DNA of 64,000 nucleotides from Candidatus Leptovillus affinis (lineage in GTDB: Bacteria > Chloroflexota > Anaerolineae > Promineifilales > Promineifilaceae), in contig JADIYP010000002.1 of NCBI GenBank assembly GCA_016705235.1, positions 372,001 to 436,000 of the forward strand, in the 5' to 3' direction. A program made the position numbers and the translations under genes. The notes beneath the pieces were generated by a model. The model saw nothing but the letters and a program-made list of their open reading frames with translations. It made no database searches and was not told the origin of the DNA. Shown here piece after piece: positions 44,208 to 53,677 of this stretch; the first letter of the stretch is position 1; the number at the start of each line of letters is the position of its first letter.

Positions 44208-45503
44208 TCACGCCAGGCGCGCCGCCAGGAAGGCCAGTTCGCTGACCGTGGGATGCGCGCCATAAAGCGCGGCCAGATCGCCCACGGTCAGATTGGCCTG
44301 CAGGGCGACGGCGACCGGAGCCAGGGCGTCGGCGGCGTGCGGACCCACGGCCGTTGCTCCCAGGATACGGCCGTTCTCTTCCTCATACGCCAGCTTCAAA
44401 AAGGCCGCCTCTGGCGGCAGCAAATGCCCTTTCAGCGTAGCCGTGTAGGGCGTTTGCACCGTGCGCACGCCTGCGCCGGTCAGGCGACCAATCTGGGCCA
44501 CCTGCGGCTCGGAGTAGACGGCGGCAATGACTGCATCGTCGCGGAAGGGCGCAGGGTCTAACCCGGCGGCGTGCAGGCCGGCCACCCGCGCCTGGGCCAT
44601 GCCCCGGTTGGCGATCATCGGCGCGCCGGTCACGTCGCCGACGAGGTAAATGTGGGGTTGGGCGGAACGGCCGTACCCATCCACCGCCGCCACACCCCTG
44701 TCCAGGCTCAAGCCGGCCGCTTCCAGGTTCAGGTTGGCGGTGTCGGGCTTGCGGCCAATGGCCAGGAAAGCGAGGGCGGCGGGGTAACGGCCGTTGCTCG
44801 TCGTCACCACTTCCACGCCCGCCTCGGTCTGGTCGATGTGGTCGGCCATGTGGCCTTCCACCAGCGTCACGCCGCGCCGGGCCAGGGTTTCTTTCAGCGC
44901 CTGCGCCGCGTCCGCGTCGAAGGTTGGCAGCACGCCAAACTGGTCGATGATCCAGGTCACTGCCAGCCCCAGCCGGTTGAACAGATAGACAAATTCCGCG
45001 CCGGTCACGCCCGCGCCCACCACCACCACGCTGTCCGGCAGGCTGTCCAGGGCGCTGGCAAAGCGGGGCGCGAGGATATTTTTGCCGTTGGGCTTCATCG
45101 TCGGCGGGAAAACGGGCACGGAGCCGCTGGCGACGATGAAGGCGTCGGCGGTGAGGGTTTGCTGGCTGTCTTCGTGAGTCAGGGTGAGGGTGTGCGGGTC
45201 GGCGAAAACGGCCGTGCCCTGCGCCACGTTCACGCCCAGCGCGGCCAATTCAACGGCCTGCTGTTCGCTCCAGGATTGTTTGACCACCTTGATTTGGGCG
45301 ACGATGGCGGCGGGATCGGCGTGGGGGGTGTGGGTATCAACGGCCGTTAACCACACTTTGCTCGGCAGCAGGCTGTGCCAGCCGGCCCGGCCGCCCAAAC
45401 CTTCGTTGCTCACCAGCGTCACCTGCGCGCCAGCTTTGGCCGCCGCCCGCGCCGCTTCCAATCCGGCCGGCCCGCCGCCAATGATCACTATATTTTTGCG
45501 CAT
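44208..45503 (-). CDS. disulfide-reductase-like flavoprotein lacking the redox cysteines
   Basis: 431 residues of the pyridine nucleotide-disulfide oxidoreductase family: FAD-binding IVIIGGGPAGLEAARAAAKAG, a second Rossmann motif VVVGAGVTGAEFVYLFNRLG, FAD motif HIYLVGDVTGAPM, and a C-terminal dimerisation domain with AHPTVSE. Lipoamide dehydrogenases and mercuric reductases have CxxxxC after GG; here the region reads GGRAGWHSLLPSKVW, with no cysteine. It therefore cannot form the usual active disulfide and may be an NAD(P)H-quinone-type oxidoreductase. The ATG at 45503 has a GGGGG site. Confidence 0.82.
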   Translation of the reverse strand: MRKNIVIIGGGPAGLEAARAAAKAGAQVTLVSNEGLGGRAGWHSLLPSKVWLTAVDTHTPHADPAAIVAQIKVVKQSWSEQQAVELAALGVNVAQGTAVFADPHTLTLTHEDSQQTLTADAFIVASGSVPVFPPTMKPNGKNILAPRFASALDSLPDSVVVVGAGVTGAEFVYLFNRLGLAVTWIIDQFGVLPTFDADAAQALKETLARRGVTLVEGHMADHIDQTEAGVEVVTTSNGRYPAALAFLAIGRKPDTANLNLEAAGLSLDRGVAAVDGYGRSAQPHIYLVGDVTGAPMIANRGMAQARVAGLHAAGLDPAPFRDDAVIAAVYSEPQVAQIGRLTGAGVRTVQTPYTATLKGHLLPPEAAFLKLAYEEENGRILGATAVGPHAADALAPVAVALQANLTVGDLAALYGAHPTVSELAFLAARLA

Positions 45504-45596
45504 AATTGCCCCCTTGTTATGGTTGATTTCAAGTTCGTTCCACTTCAAGTATACCCAACCCGCCCTCAATCTCGGTAAGGATCGTGTAAAGAAAAT

Positions 45597-45730
<134 letters not shown>

Positions 45731-45831
45731 AAGAAAATCTGGTCTTGGGGCATTTCCGACAACAAGTCAGGGCATAATTGAATGAAAAGACATCGCTTTT
45801 TTTGATCTCTATCGCACAAACAGCGATAATC

Positions 45832-45958
45832 GGGCCTTTGGGATTTCATGGGGTTTGGTCTGATGCGTGATACGTAATGCGTGAAACCTCTCTGGTCACG
45901 CATCACGCATCATGCTTCACGCATCAGGGGCTGTCAACCCCTGAGTTCCTGAAGAACC
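45832..45958. repeat. REP/MITE-like element, copy G
   Basis: The second copy in the same gap, in the same orientation as copy F: GGGCCTTTGGGATTTCATGG through TGATGCGTGATACGTAATGC and CTGAGTTCCTGAAGAACC. About 100 bases of unassigned DNA separate F and G. The two direct copies could recombine and delete that DNA. Confidence 0.9.
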
Positions 45959-46038
45959 CGATAATCTTCCAGCAGTGAAGGGGTAGACAAATCATCTGCT
46001 CCCCAAGAAATCATAAATTCATTCAAGCGGGTGATGGC

Positions 46039-46836
46039 ATGGCGGACGAAACTGTGTTGGTGGCGGTTGATCAGAAAGATGTGGTCTTTTATGGGGATGA
46101 GTTAACGGCCGTGCGCGCCAACGACGGCCGTATCTATGCCTCCGTGCGCCATATGTGCCAGGCATTGGGCCTGGACGACAACGGGCAGCGACAGCGCATC
46201 CGGCGGCACGCCATTCTCAGCCGGGGGTTAATGGTGTGCAATTTACACACCATTCAGGGTGACAGGGAAACCTTTGTGCTGCGCGCGGATTTGGTTCCCT
46301 TGTGGTTGTCGGGCATTCGGGTAACGGCCGTTAAAGAAGACGCCCAACCCAAACTTGAAAAATTTCAAGAAGAAGCCGGAACCGTCTTGTGGGAAGCGTT
46401 CCAGGAAGGCCGTTTGACCGCCGACGCCCGCTTCGAGGAACTGCTGGACCAGGACACCGACGCCGTGCAAGCCTACAAAATGGCCATGGCGATTGTCAAA
46501 CTCGCCAAACAACAGATCATGCTGGAAGGGCGGCTGGGCGATACAGAAATACGCCTGGAGAATGTGGAAGAGCGCCTGACCAGCGTCGAAGAGCAGCTTT
46601 CCGGCGCGGACGTGGTGACGGAAGCGCAGGCCAGCCAGATCAGCCAGGCGGTAAAGGCGGTGGCCCTGGCCCTGGGCAAAGAGACCGGGCGCAATGAATT
46701 TGGCGCGTGTTACGGCGAGTTGTACCGCAAATTTGGCATCACCTCCTACAAGCTGATGCCCCAGCGCAAATTCGAGGAAGCGATGAAATTCCTCACCGAA
46801 TGGCACCAAAGCCTGGTGGGCGACACGCCCTTCTAA
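46039..46836 (+). CDS. phage antirepressor-like protein (P22_AR_N type)
   Basis: 265 residues. The N-terminal domain has VVFYGDELTAVRANDGRIYA, SVRHMCQALGLDDNGQRQRI and LVPLWLSGIRV, the P22 antirepressor N-terminal pattern. A coiled-coil stretch (LGDTEIRLENVEERLTSVEE, about 170-200) follows, and then a C-terminal domain with FGACYGELYRKFGITSYKLM. Phage antirepressors block prophage repressors. No other phage gene lies nearby, and the gene is bracketed by REP-like elements F/G and H, so it looks like a stand-alone domesticated copy. A terminator follows directly. Confidence 0.8.
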   Translation: MADETVLVAVDQKDVVFYGDELTAVRANDGRIYASVRHMCQALGLDDNGQRQRIRRHAILSRGLMVCNLHTIQGDRETFVLRADLVPLWLSGIRVTAVKEDAQPKLEKFQEEAGTVLWEAFQEGRLTADARFEELLDQDTDAVQAYKMAMAIVKLAKQQIMLEGRLGDTEIRLENVEERLTSVEEQLSGADVVTEAQASQISQAVKAVALALGKETGRNEFGACYGELYRKFGITSYKLMPQRKFEEAMKFLTEWHQSLVGDTPF

Positions 46837-46841
46837 CCGAC

Positions 46842-46873
46842 AAAAAAAGGACTCTGCGGAGTCCTTCTTTATT
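46842..46873 (+). terminator. intrinsic terminator
   Basis: AAGGACTC/GAGTCCTT arms with a TGCG loop, an A-run before and TCTTTATTT after. It lies just past the antirepressor-like gene. Confidence 0.85.
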
Positions 46874-46893
46874 TGCGTTATCGATGGTTTTGT

Positions 46894-47009
46894 GGGTCTT
46901 TGGGGTTTCGTGGGGTCCGGCGTGATGCGTGTTGCGTGAAGTCTCGCTGGTGTCACGTCTCACGCATCACGCTTCATTGAACGTCTACCCCCTGAATTCC
47001 TAAAGAGCC
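46894..47009. repeat. REP/MITE-like element, copy H
   Basis: GGGTCTTTGGGGTTTCGTGG, then a short GATGCGTGTTGCGTGAAGTC palindrome half, its partner, and CTACCCCCTGAATTCC with TAAAGAGCC. It lies eight bases before the stop of the aldolase gene, at the 3' end of the Calvin cycle operon. Confidence 0.88.
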
Positions 47010-47016
47010 GGCTTTG

Positions 47017-47970
47017 TTATTTAGCCAATGCTTCACGCACCAGCGGCAGCGTGCCGGCCGAAAGCAGCTTGTGGCTTTTGTCGACGATGAAGTCGGCGTA
47101 GGCGGGGACGAACAGCGTGCCGGGCTTGCGGAAATCGAACCCTTCCGGGTGATCGCGGAAATATTCCCGGTGAACGCGCGTCCAGACGAGACGGCCGTCT
47201 GTGTCAATATTCACCTTCGTCACCCCCAGCGGCACAGCCCGGGCAAACTGATTCGCATCCACGCCCTTCGCCGAGGGGTTCAGCTTGCCGCCGGCGGCGT
47301 TGATACGCGCCACCTCCTCTTGCGGCACAGAGCTGGAGCCGTGCATCACCAGCGGAAAACCCGGCAGGCGCTTCTGAATCTCAGCCATCCGGTCGAAATG
47401 CAGCCCCTGACTGCCGCTGAATTTGTACGCGCCGTGGCTGGTGCCAATGGCCACCGCCAAACTGTCGCAGCCGCTTTGCTCCACAAAGGCTTTGGCTTCG
47501 TCGGGGTCGGTAAGCATGGCGTTCTTCTCGTCCACGGCAATGTCTTCTTCCACGCCGCCCAACATGCCCAGTTCCGATTCCACGCTGATGCCTTTGGCGT
47601 GGGCGCGGTCTACCACGCGCCGGGTGATGGCCACGTTTTCGGCAAAAGGATGGTGCGAGGCATCGATCATTACCGAACTGTAAAAGCCGGAGTCGATGCA
47701 GTCGTAGCAGGTTTGCTCATCGCCGTGATCCAGGTGTACGGCGAAAATGGCTTCCGGGTACAACGCTTCGGCGGCACGAATGATCGCTTCCAGCATTCTG
47801 GGGTTGGCGTATTGGCGCGCGCCTTTGGATATTTGCACGATAAAGGGCGCGTGCGCTTTGACGTTGCCTTCAAACAAACCTAAAGTCTGCTCCATGTTGT
47901 TGATGTTGTAAGCGCCTATGGCGAATTTGCCGTAGGCAATTTTGAATAAATCGGCCGTTGTCACAATCAT
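47017..47970 (-). CDS. fba: class II fructose-bisphosphate aldolase
   Basis: 317 residues. Zinc ligands and active-site motifs are visible in FAVHLDHGDEQTCYDCIDSG (His-Asp pair), SVESELGMLGGVEED, AIGTSHGAYKF, LVMHGSSSVP and GVTKVNIDTDGR. The enzyme joins dihydroxyacetone phosphate with glyceraldehyde 3-phosphate, and in this operon probably also with erythrose 4-phosphate. The start at 47970 is set by an AGGAG site. It is the last gene of the cbbL-prk-tkt-rpe-fba operon, 185 bases after rpe. Confidence 0.93.
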   Translation of the reverse strand: MIVTTADLFKIAYGKFAIGAYNINNMEQTLGLFEGNVKAHAPFIVQISKGARQYANPRMLEAIIRAAEALYPEAIFAVHLDHGDEQTCYDCIDSGFYSSVMIDASHHPFAENVAITRRVVDRAHAKGISVESELGMLGGVEEDIAVDEKNAMLTDPDEAKAFVEQSGCDSLAVAIGTSHGAYKFSGSQGLHFDRMAEIQKRLPGFPLVMHGSSSVPQEEVARINAAGGKLNPSAKGVDANQFARAVPLGVTKVNIDTDGRLVWTRVHREYFRDHPEGFDFRKPGTLFVPAYADFIVDKSHKLLSAGTLPLVREALAK

Positions 47971-48155
47971 GAAAAATCTCCTTTTCTTGGGCCGAAACCA
48001 TCTCAAAGGGGATGGTGTCTCGGCCGGTTTCCGTTACTTAAGCGATGGTTGATTGGCCGCAGTTGGCCAATCATACTCGACTAAAGTATACCAGATCGGC
48101 CAGGAGACTGGCAGTTTGATCGTCGTGGCGGGGGAGGTTTTAGGGGGATGGGGCG

Positions 48156-48830
48156 TTATCCGGCAAGCGAATTTCTAAAGGCGGCAATGTTTTCGGCGAT
48201 GGTACGGCCGTCGCCAAACACTGCACTCCCGGCCACCAACACATTCGCCCCGGCGGCGGCAATTTCGGCGGCGTTGTGGGGTTTGATGCCACCGTCTACT
48301 TCCAAATCGGCCTGGGAACCGATGGCGTCTAACATCTGGCGCAGGCGGCGGATTTTGGCCGTGCTGCCGGGGATGTAAGATTGCCCGCCAAAACCGGGGT
48401 TCACAGACATGATGAGGACCAGATCGACCAGCGGCAGAATTTCTTCCAGCGTCACCAACGGCGTGGCCGGGTTCAGTGTCACGCCGGCCTTCACGCCCAA
48501 TTCGTGAATTGCCTGCAAGGTGCGGTGCAGGTGCGGGCAGGTTTCGACATGAACGGTGAGGATGTCGGCGCCGGCTTTGGCGAAATCTTCCAGGTAGCGG
48601 TCGGGGTGTTCGATCATCAGGTGGACGTCGATGGGGGCGTGGTGTTGGCGGGCTAACGGCCGTATCGCCTGCACAATCAACGGGCCAATGGTGATGTTGG
48701 GCACAAAATGACCGTCCATCACATCCACGTGAACATAGTCTGCCCCGGCCGTCAGGGCTTCCGAAACCTGTTCGCCCAAACGCGAAAAATCAGCCGAGAG
48801 AATGCTGGGCGCAAGTTTGATTGGTCGCAT
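48156..48830 (-). CDS. rpe: ribulose-phosphate 3-epimerase
   Basis: 224 residues. KLAPSILSADFSRLGEQ, the metal-binding VHVDVMDGHFVPNIT, DVHLMIEHPDRYL, LIMSVNPGFGGQSYIP and LEVDGGIKPHN are the full epimerase signature of the TIM-barrel family. It converts xylulose 5-phosphate to ribulose 5-phosphate, feeding the phosphoribulokinase encoded upstream. A GGGAG site precedes the ATG. A perfect hairpin (48851-48883) lies between it and the transketolase gene. Confidence 0.95.
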   Translation of the reverse strand: MRPIKLAPSILSADFSRLGEQVSEALTAGADYVHVDVMDGHFVPNITIGPLIVQAIRPLARQHHAPIDVHLMIEHPDRYLEDFAKAGADILTVHVETCPHLHRTLQAIHELGVKAGVTLNPATPLVTLEEILPLVDLVLIMSVNPGFGGQSYIPGSTAKIRRLRQMLDAIGSQADLEVDGGIKPHNAAEIAAAGANVLVAGSAVFGDGRTIAENIAAFRNSLAG

Positions 48831-48850
48831 AAAAATTCTCCCTTGAAAAT

Positions 48851-48883
48851 AGATTTGTCAAATCTTAAAGATTTGACAAATCT
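48851..48883. terminator. AT-rich perfect hairpin inside the Calvin operon
   Basis: 16-bp arms AGATTTGTCAAATCTT and AAGATTTGACAAATCT with a one-base loop. There is no T-run on the minus strand, so it may act as an mRNA processing or stability site rather than a full stop between tkt and rpe. Confidence 0.6.
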
Positions 48884-48993
48884 CAACCTTTTCATTCGTG
48901 GTGGTGGGTTAGACCACTCATGATGTCTACTGTGAGATTTGTGAGACTGGAGACTGGAGACTGAAATCTCCAATCTCCGGTCCCCGGTAAGGT

Positions 48994-50977
48994 TTACGCC
49001 AACAAGGCCAACGCCTTCGCGGTCATCGCTTCCGGCGTCAGGCCAAACTTTTCGTACAAAATCTCAAACGGGGCCGACGCGCCAAAATGCTCAATCGAGA
49101 TAACTGCGCCTTGCGACCCGACATATTTGCTCCCATCCCTGGGCGATGCCCGCTTCGATGGCGACACGCGCGGTCACATCGGGCGGCAAAACGGCGTCCC
49201 GGTAAGCTGACGGCATTTCGTCGAACAATTCCCAACTGGGGAAGGAAACCACCCGCGCGGCCACGCCCTGGGCGGCCAACTGCTTTTGCGCCTCGACGGC
49301 GATGTGGACTTCAGAGCCGGAACCCATGAGAATCACCTGCGGCGCGGGGACATCAACCAGAATGTACGCGCCATTTCTGGCCCCTTCGGCTAAAGCTGGC
49401 GGCAAAAGGGGTAATTTTTGCCGGGTGAGGGCGAAGGCAGTGGGGCTGGTGCGGCGGGCCACGGCCGTTTTCCACCCCACCACCGATTCATACGCATCCG
49501 CCGGCCGGAACACGGTCAGGTTGGGGATGGCGCGCAAAGCTGCCAGATGCTCGATGGGCTGATGAGTGGGTCCGTCTTCGCCCAAACCGATGGAATCGTG
49601 GGTAAAAACGTAGATAACGCCCAATTTCATCAGCGCCGCCAGGCGAATCGTCGGCCGCATATAGTCGGAAAAGACCAGGAAGGTGCCGCCATACGGAATG
49701 ATGCCGCCGTGCAAGGCCAGGCCGTTCAGGATGGCTCCCATGCCATTTTCACGCACGCCAAAACGGAGGTAACGGCCGTCAAAAGCCCCTTTCTGAATGT
49801 CCTGCGCGCCCGTTAAATCGGTTTTGTTGGAGCCGGTCAGGTCAGCCGAGCCGCCGAGCAGTTCCGGCACGCGCTGCGCCAGGACGTTGAGCGCCTTGTG
49901 GGCTGTATTACGCGTCGCGTCGGGCGCGGTGTATTCGACAGAAAAATCATCCCAGCCCGGCGGCAGTTCGCCGTGCATGGTGCGTTTGAATTCGGCCGCT
50001 TCTTGTGGGTAAACGGCCGTGTATTGTTCCAGAAGGTCGTGCCAGAGCGTGTGTTCGTCGGCGCCGGCTTTGCCCGCCGCGCCCAAAATCTGGTACGCTG
50101 CCGGATCAGCCCAGAACGCTTCTTGCGGCAAGCCCAGGGCCTCTTTCGTCAGGCGGACTTCTTCAGCGCCCAGCGGCTCGCCGTGGGCTTTGGCCGTTCC
50201 CTGGCGGTTTGGGCTGCCGAAGCCAATGATGGTGCGGCAGGCGATGAGTGACGGCCGTTCCCCATCCGCCAGCGCCTCTTCCAAAGCTGCGGCCACAGCG
50301 TCCGGGTTATGGCCATCCACATGCCAGGTTCCCCAACCATAGGCCGTGTACCGCATCGCCACGTCCTCGGTAAAAGAGATGCTGGTGGAGCCGTCGATGC
50401 TGATGTGATTGTCGTCGTAAAAGACAATCAGCTTACCCAGCCCCCAATGGCCAGCCAGCGAGCTGGCCTCGCCGGATATGCCTTCCATCAGGTCGCCATC
50501 ACCGGCAATGACGTAGGTGTGATGGTCGACCAGGTTAAAATCGGGGCGATTGAAACGGGCCGCCAGCCATCGTTCGGCCAGGGCGATGCCCACGGCCGAG
50601 GAGATGCCCTGCCCCAACGGGCCGGTGGTCATTTCTACACCGGGCGTGTCGTGGCGTTCTGGATGACCGGGAGTCTGGCTGCCCCATTGGCGGAATTGTT
50701 TGAGCTGCTCCAGAGGCAAATCGTAACCGCTCAGATGCAGGAGGGCATACAGCAACATGCTGCCATGCCCGGCGGACAATACAAAGCGGTCACGATCTGG
50801 CCAGGACGGCCGTTGCGGATCAAACTTTAGATACCGCGCCCACAACAAGGAAGCCACGTCGGCCATGCCTAAAGGCATCCCAGGATGGCCGCTGTTGGCC
50901 TGCTGCACCCCGTCCATCGCCAAACCACGAATTGAGTTGGCCACCGGGTTTAACGTCGTGGATAAATCGCTGCTCAT
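48994..50977 (-). CDS. tkt: transketolase, with a frameshift near the 3' end
   Basis: The main frame (50977 to a stop at 49091) gives about 628 residues of transketolase: ANSGHPGMPLGMADVASLLW, HDTPGVEMTTGPLGQGISSAVG, thiamine site AGDGDLMEGISGEASSLAGHWGLGKL (shown in part), and the pyrimidine domain with FTHDSIGLGEDGPTHQP. Just after RVAIEAGIAQGWE the frame leaves the family pattern. Shifting by one base at about 49129 restores KYVGSQGAVISIEHFGASAP and a normal C-terminus ending at 48994. The shift truncates the last 45 or so residues or is an indel error. AGGAG precedes the start. The enzyme shuffles two-carbon units in the Calvin and pentose phosphate cycles. Confidence 0.88.
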
Positions 50978-51068
50978 TGTAAACTCTCCTCTTGTGTCGG
51001 GGGCAGTCGGTTGAAGACGGTTACACAAGTTTGCTCTGTGCCACAACGTTTTGCAACGACTGCGTATA

Positions 51069-51998
51069 TTATGTAAATACAGCCTCGCCGGCCGTAATCA
51101 TGTGATAAGCGATTAAGAGTTGGGTCAGAGCGAGCGGGTAGCTGCGCTCTTCCACCAGACCAGACTGATAACGGCCTAAACGGTCCAGATCGACTTCGCT
51201 GTTTGCCGGCAAATGGGTTTGAATGATCTCTTCCAATTTTCGGGCATTATCAGCGGTAACGTTACCGGATATTTCCAAAAAATCAACCGGCTTGCCGTCA
51301 TAACGGCCCAATTCTAGCCGCAAGGCTGGCTCTGCACCATGCCCGCTGTATTGCAGAATATCGGTCAGGTCCGGGTGCGGGATGGTAGGCCGGAGAACCA
51401 GGTCGGCGTTCAGGTGCCCGCCGGTTTCATCGGCGTGGCCTTCTGGCGGCTGAAACCTCACCACCATGTCGGCCAATGCCCTTTGGGGTTCGATGTAGCG
51501 CGGGGACAAATCTTTACGGCCGTTCAACGACGCCAACACTTCTTCCAACGTATAGCCCCGCTTGGTGGTATCGCGTTTGATTTTCCACTTGTGGCGCAAA
51601 TCCTCCGGCGGATTCAGGTAAACCTTCACATCAAAACAGAGCCGCATCAGGCGCGTATGAAACGGCAGCAAGCCCTCCACAATCACATACCGGGTGGGTT
51701 GAATGTACTCCGGCGCGTCAAAGTCCCCGGTGCTGTGGTTATAAACCGGCTTCAAAATCGGCTGCCCTTCGCGCAGCAGCCGAAAATGCTGCTCCATTAT
51801 GTCGATGTAATTGCCCTCTGGCGACAGCGCGCTGATCCCCGACTGCTTGCGCTGAACGCGGTTGTATTTGTGGTAATGGTCACAGCAAATAGCGGTAACC
51901 TGGTCTTGTCCTAAAGCATCGACAATGCCTTTACTCAGCGTTGTCTTCCCGGCGGCGCTATCACCGGCTATGCCCAACATGATGACTTTACGATTCAT
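51069..51998 (-). CDS. prk: phosphoribulokinase
   Basis: 309 residues. The P-loop is MLGIAGDSAAGKTTLSKG, followed by CCDHYHKYNRVQRKQSGIS, where family catalytic residues lie, and VIVEGLLPFHTRLMRLCFDVKVYL. The GDS..GKTT P-loop and the DHYHK pattern fit the class II (plant/cyanobacterial-like) kinases rather than the proteobacterial type. It phosphorylates ribulose 5-phosphate to the RuBisCO substrate. Start at 51998 is supported by GGAGG. It lies 32 bases downstream of cbbL, exactly where rbcS would be expected in most Form I operons. Confidence 0.92.
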   Translation of the reverse strand: MNRKVIMLGIAGDSAAGKTTLSKGIVDALGQDQVTAICCDHYHKYNRVQRKQSGISALSPEGNYIDIMEQHFRLLREGQPILKPVYNHSTGDFDAPEYIQPTRYVIVEGLLPFHTRLMRLCFDVKVYLNPPEDLRHKWKIKRDTTKRGYTLEEVLASLNGRKDLSPRYIEPQRALADMVVRFQPPEGHADETGGHLNADLVLRPTIPHPDLTDILQYSGHGAEPALRLELGRYDGKPVDFLEISGNVTADNARKLEEIIQTHLPANSEVDLDRLGRYQSGLVEERSYPLALTQLLIAYHMITAGEAVFT

Positions 51999-52030
51999 GA
52001 TAGCCTCCAAGATCAATTGTCCAGCGACAA

Positions 52031-53416
52031 TTATTCTTGCACGTCGAATTTAATGTCTGCCCACAGAGCCATCGCGTCGCGCAGTTCGGGCGAATTTCGC
52101 GCCGCTTCGGCCAGCGTTGAACCGGAGGCAATCGCTTCTGTGGCCACGCGGTTGGCCGTTGCCCCGGCGCGGCTGCCTTTGGGATGGCCATGCGTGCCGC
52201 CGCCAAACAGCCAGAACGCATCATTGCCCGTCAGACGATACAAGTCGGGGATGTGGTTGACGTGAATGCCGCCAGAGGCTACCGGCCACACATTTTTCAG
52301 ACCGGCGAAGTCCTGATCGAAATAGATGCCCTGGGCGGGGTTGGCGGGAATGTACCGCTCGCGCAGCAGGTCAATGAGACCTTCCGTTTCGCTCCAGGAG
52401 CCTTCCAGTTTGCCAACCACGGTGCCAGTGTGCATATGATCGCCGCCGGTGAGGCGCAGCCACTTGGCCACGACGCGCATGTGGATGCCATGCTCATGCT
52501 GGCGGGTGAAAACGGCGTGCATCGCCCGGTGGCAGTGGACAATCATGTCCAATTCGCGGGCGTGGGCAAAAACGTCGGCCGAGGCGGCAAAGCCGGCGGT
52601 GATGAAATCGAACATGCACATATCCGCGCCGCGTTCTTTTACGTAATCCATGCGTTTCAGGCTTTCCAAAGTAGAACCGGCGGTGACGTTGTGCCAGTGG
52701 CCTTTGTATTCTCCGGTTTCGGCCATGGCGCGATTAACGGCGTCTTGGGCGTAGCGGAAGCGGTCTTGCCAGCGGCTGAAAGGCTGGCTGTTCATGTTTT
52801 CGTCGTCTTTGGTGGTGTCCAGGCCGCCCATGAGGCATTCGTAGATGATGGTGGAGTACGCTTTGGGCGAAAGGCCGAGTTTAGGTTTGACGGTGCCGCC
52901 GAGTAACGGCCGTTCCCACTTATTCGACCACACCCGTTCATCATAAATACCCACATGCGGGCCAGGATACGTCTTCACCAGGGCAGTGGGGATGCGCATA
53001 TCTTCCAGCCGCAGCGCGGACAGGGCTTTCATGCCAAACACATTCCCCACAATAGAAGACATAATGTTGACGATGCTGTTCTCTTCAAACAAATCCATCG
53101 GGTAGGCGATATAGGCAATATCGCCCTGGATGTCGTACACGCGCGCCTTGAAAAATTCCAGATCGGTGAGTTGATTGGACCACACTTCGGTCCAGGTGCC
53201 GGTGGACGATTCGGCGGCGACGGCCGCTGCCGCTTCGATCATGTCGGTGGGCGCTTTGGGAGTGATGCGAAAGGCGCAAAGCAGGTCTGTGTCTTTGGGC
53301 ACGTAATCGGGATCATAATACCCACTGGCGTAGGTACGCACGCCGGCCAGATATTTGTCGCTTAATACGGCCGTTGGTGGTTGGGTCATCAATTTTGGGG
53401 CAACCATTTCGCTCAT
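52031..53416 (-). CDS. cbbL: RuBisCO large subunit, Form I-like, without a small-subunit gene
   Basis: 461 residues. All catalytic residues are present: TGTWTEVW near 73, KPKLG (Lys177/179), the carbamylated Lys203 with Asp205 and Glu206 in GGLDTTKDDEN, HCHR (His296), GGDHMHTGT (His329), loop 6 GTVVGKLEG (Lys336) and ASGGIHV (Ser381). The sequence is clearly Form I-like rather than Form II, III or IV. No rbcS, cbbX or cbbQ/O gene occurs in the window, and prk follows after 32 bases. That fits the Form I' clade known from Chloroflexota, which assembles as an octamer of large subunits only. The start at 53416 follows AGGAG. Confidence 0.95.
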   Translation of the reverse strand: MSEMVAPKLMTQPPTAVLSDKYLAGVRTYASGYYDPDYVPKDTDLLCAFRITPKAPTDMIEAAAAVAAESSTGTWTEVWSNQLTDLEFFKARVYDIQGDIAYIAYPMDLFEENSIVNIMSSIVGNVFGMKALSALRLEDMRIPTALVKTYPGPHVGIYDERVWSNKWERPLLGGTVKPKLGLSPKAYSTIIYECLMGGLDTTKDDENMNSQPFSRWQDRFRYAQDAVNRAMAETGEYKGHWHNVTAGSTLESLKRMDYVKERGADMCMFDFITAGFAASADVFAHARELDMIVHCHRAMHAVFTRQHEHGIHMRVVAKWLRLTGGDHMHTGTVVGKLEGSWSETEGLIDLLRERYIPANPAQGIYFDQDFAGLKNVWPVASGGIHVNHIPDLYRLTGNDAFWLFGGGTHGHPKGSRAGATANRVATEAIASGSTLAEAARNSPELRDAMALWADIKFDVQE

Positions 53417-53610
53417 GTTTCGTCTCCTTTTATTGAGCCTGCGAGTAGAGAACGGAGCCTCTCTCTTTTGTGATGATTTACACAAATAGAATACCATGCG
53501 TTTCTTTGTGAAAGAACACACAAGAGGATGGTTGTTAGCTACCCGTGGGGATGGGAGCGCCTACCCAAAAGGATGGGGGAAACGAATCGGGAGGTGAAAG
53601 AAGCGGGGAA

Positions 53611-53672
53611 ATGCGAAGCGTGAAGCGTGATGCGTGAAATGGAATCCTTCACGCATCACGCTTCACGCATCA
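53611..53672. repeat. REP/MITE-like element, copy I (core only)
   Basis: Only the central palindrome remains: GCGTGAAGCGTGATGCGTGA and its complement TCACGCATCACGCTTCACGC around AATGGAATCC. It lies six bases past the stop of the ABC-2 permease gene and may serve as its terminator. Confidence 0.85.
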
Positions 53673-53677
53673 AAAAA

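Noticed and set aside
44208..45503. mercuric reductase
   Set aside because: There is neither an N-terminal metal-binding domain nor the CxxxxC and C-terminal CC pairs needed for Hg(II) reduction.
51999..52030. a short small-subunit (rbcS) gene after cbbL
   Set aside because: Only 32 bases separate the cbbL stop from prk, and no small-subunit motif was seen elsewhere in the window.
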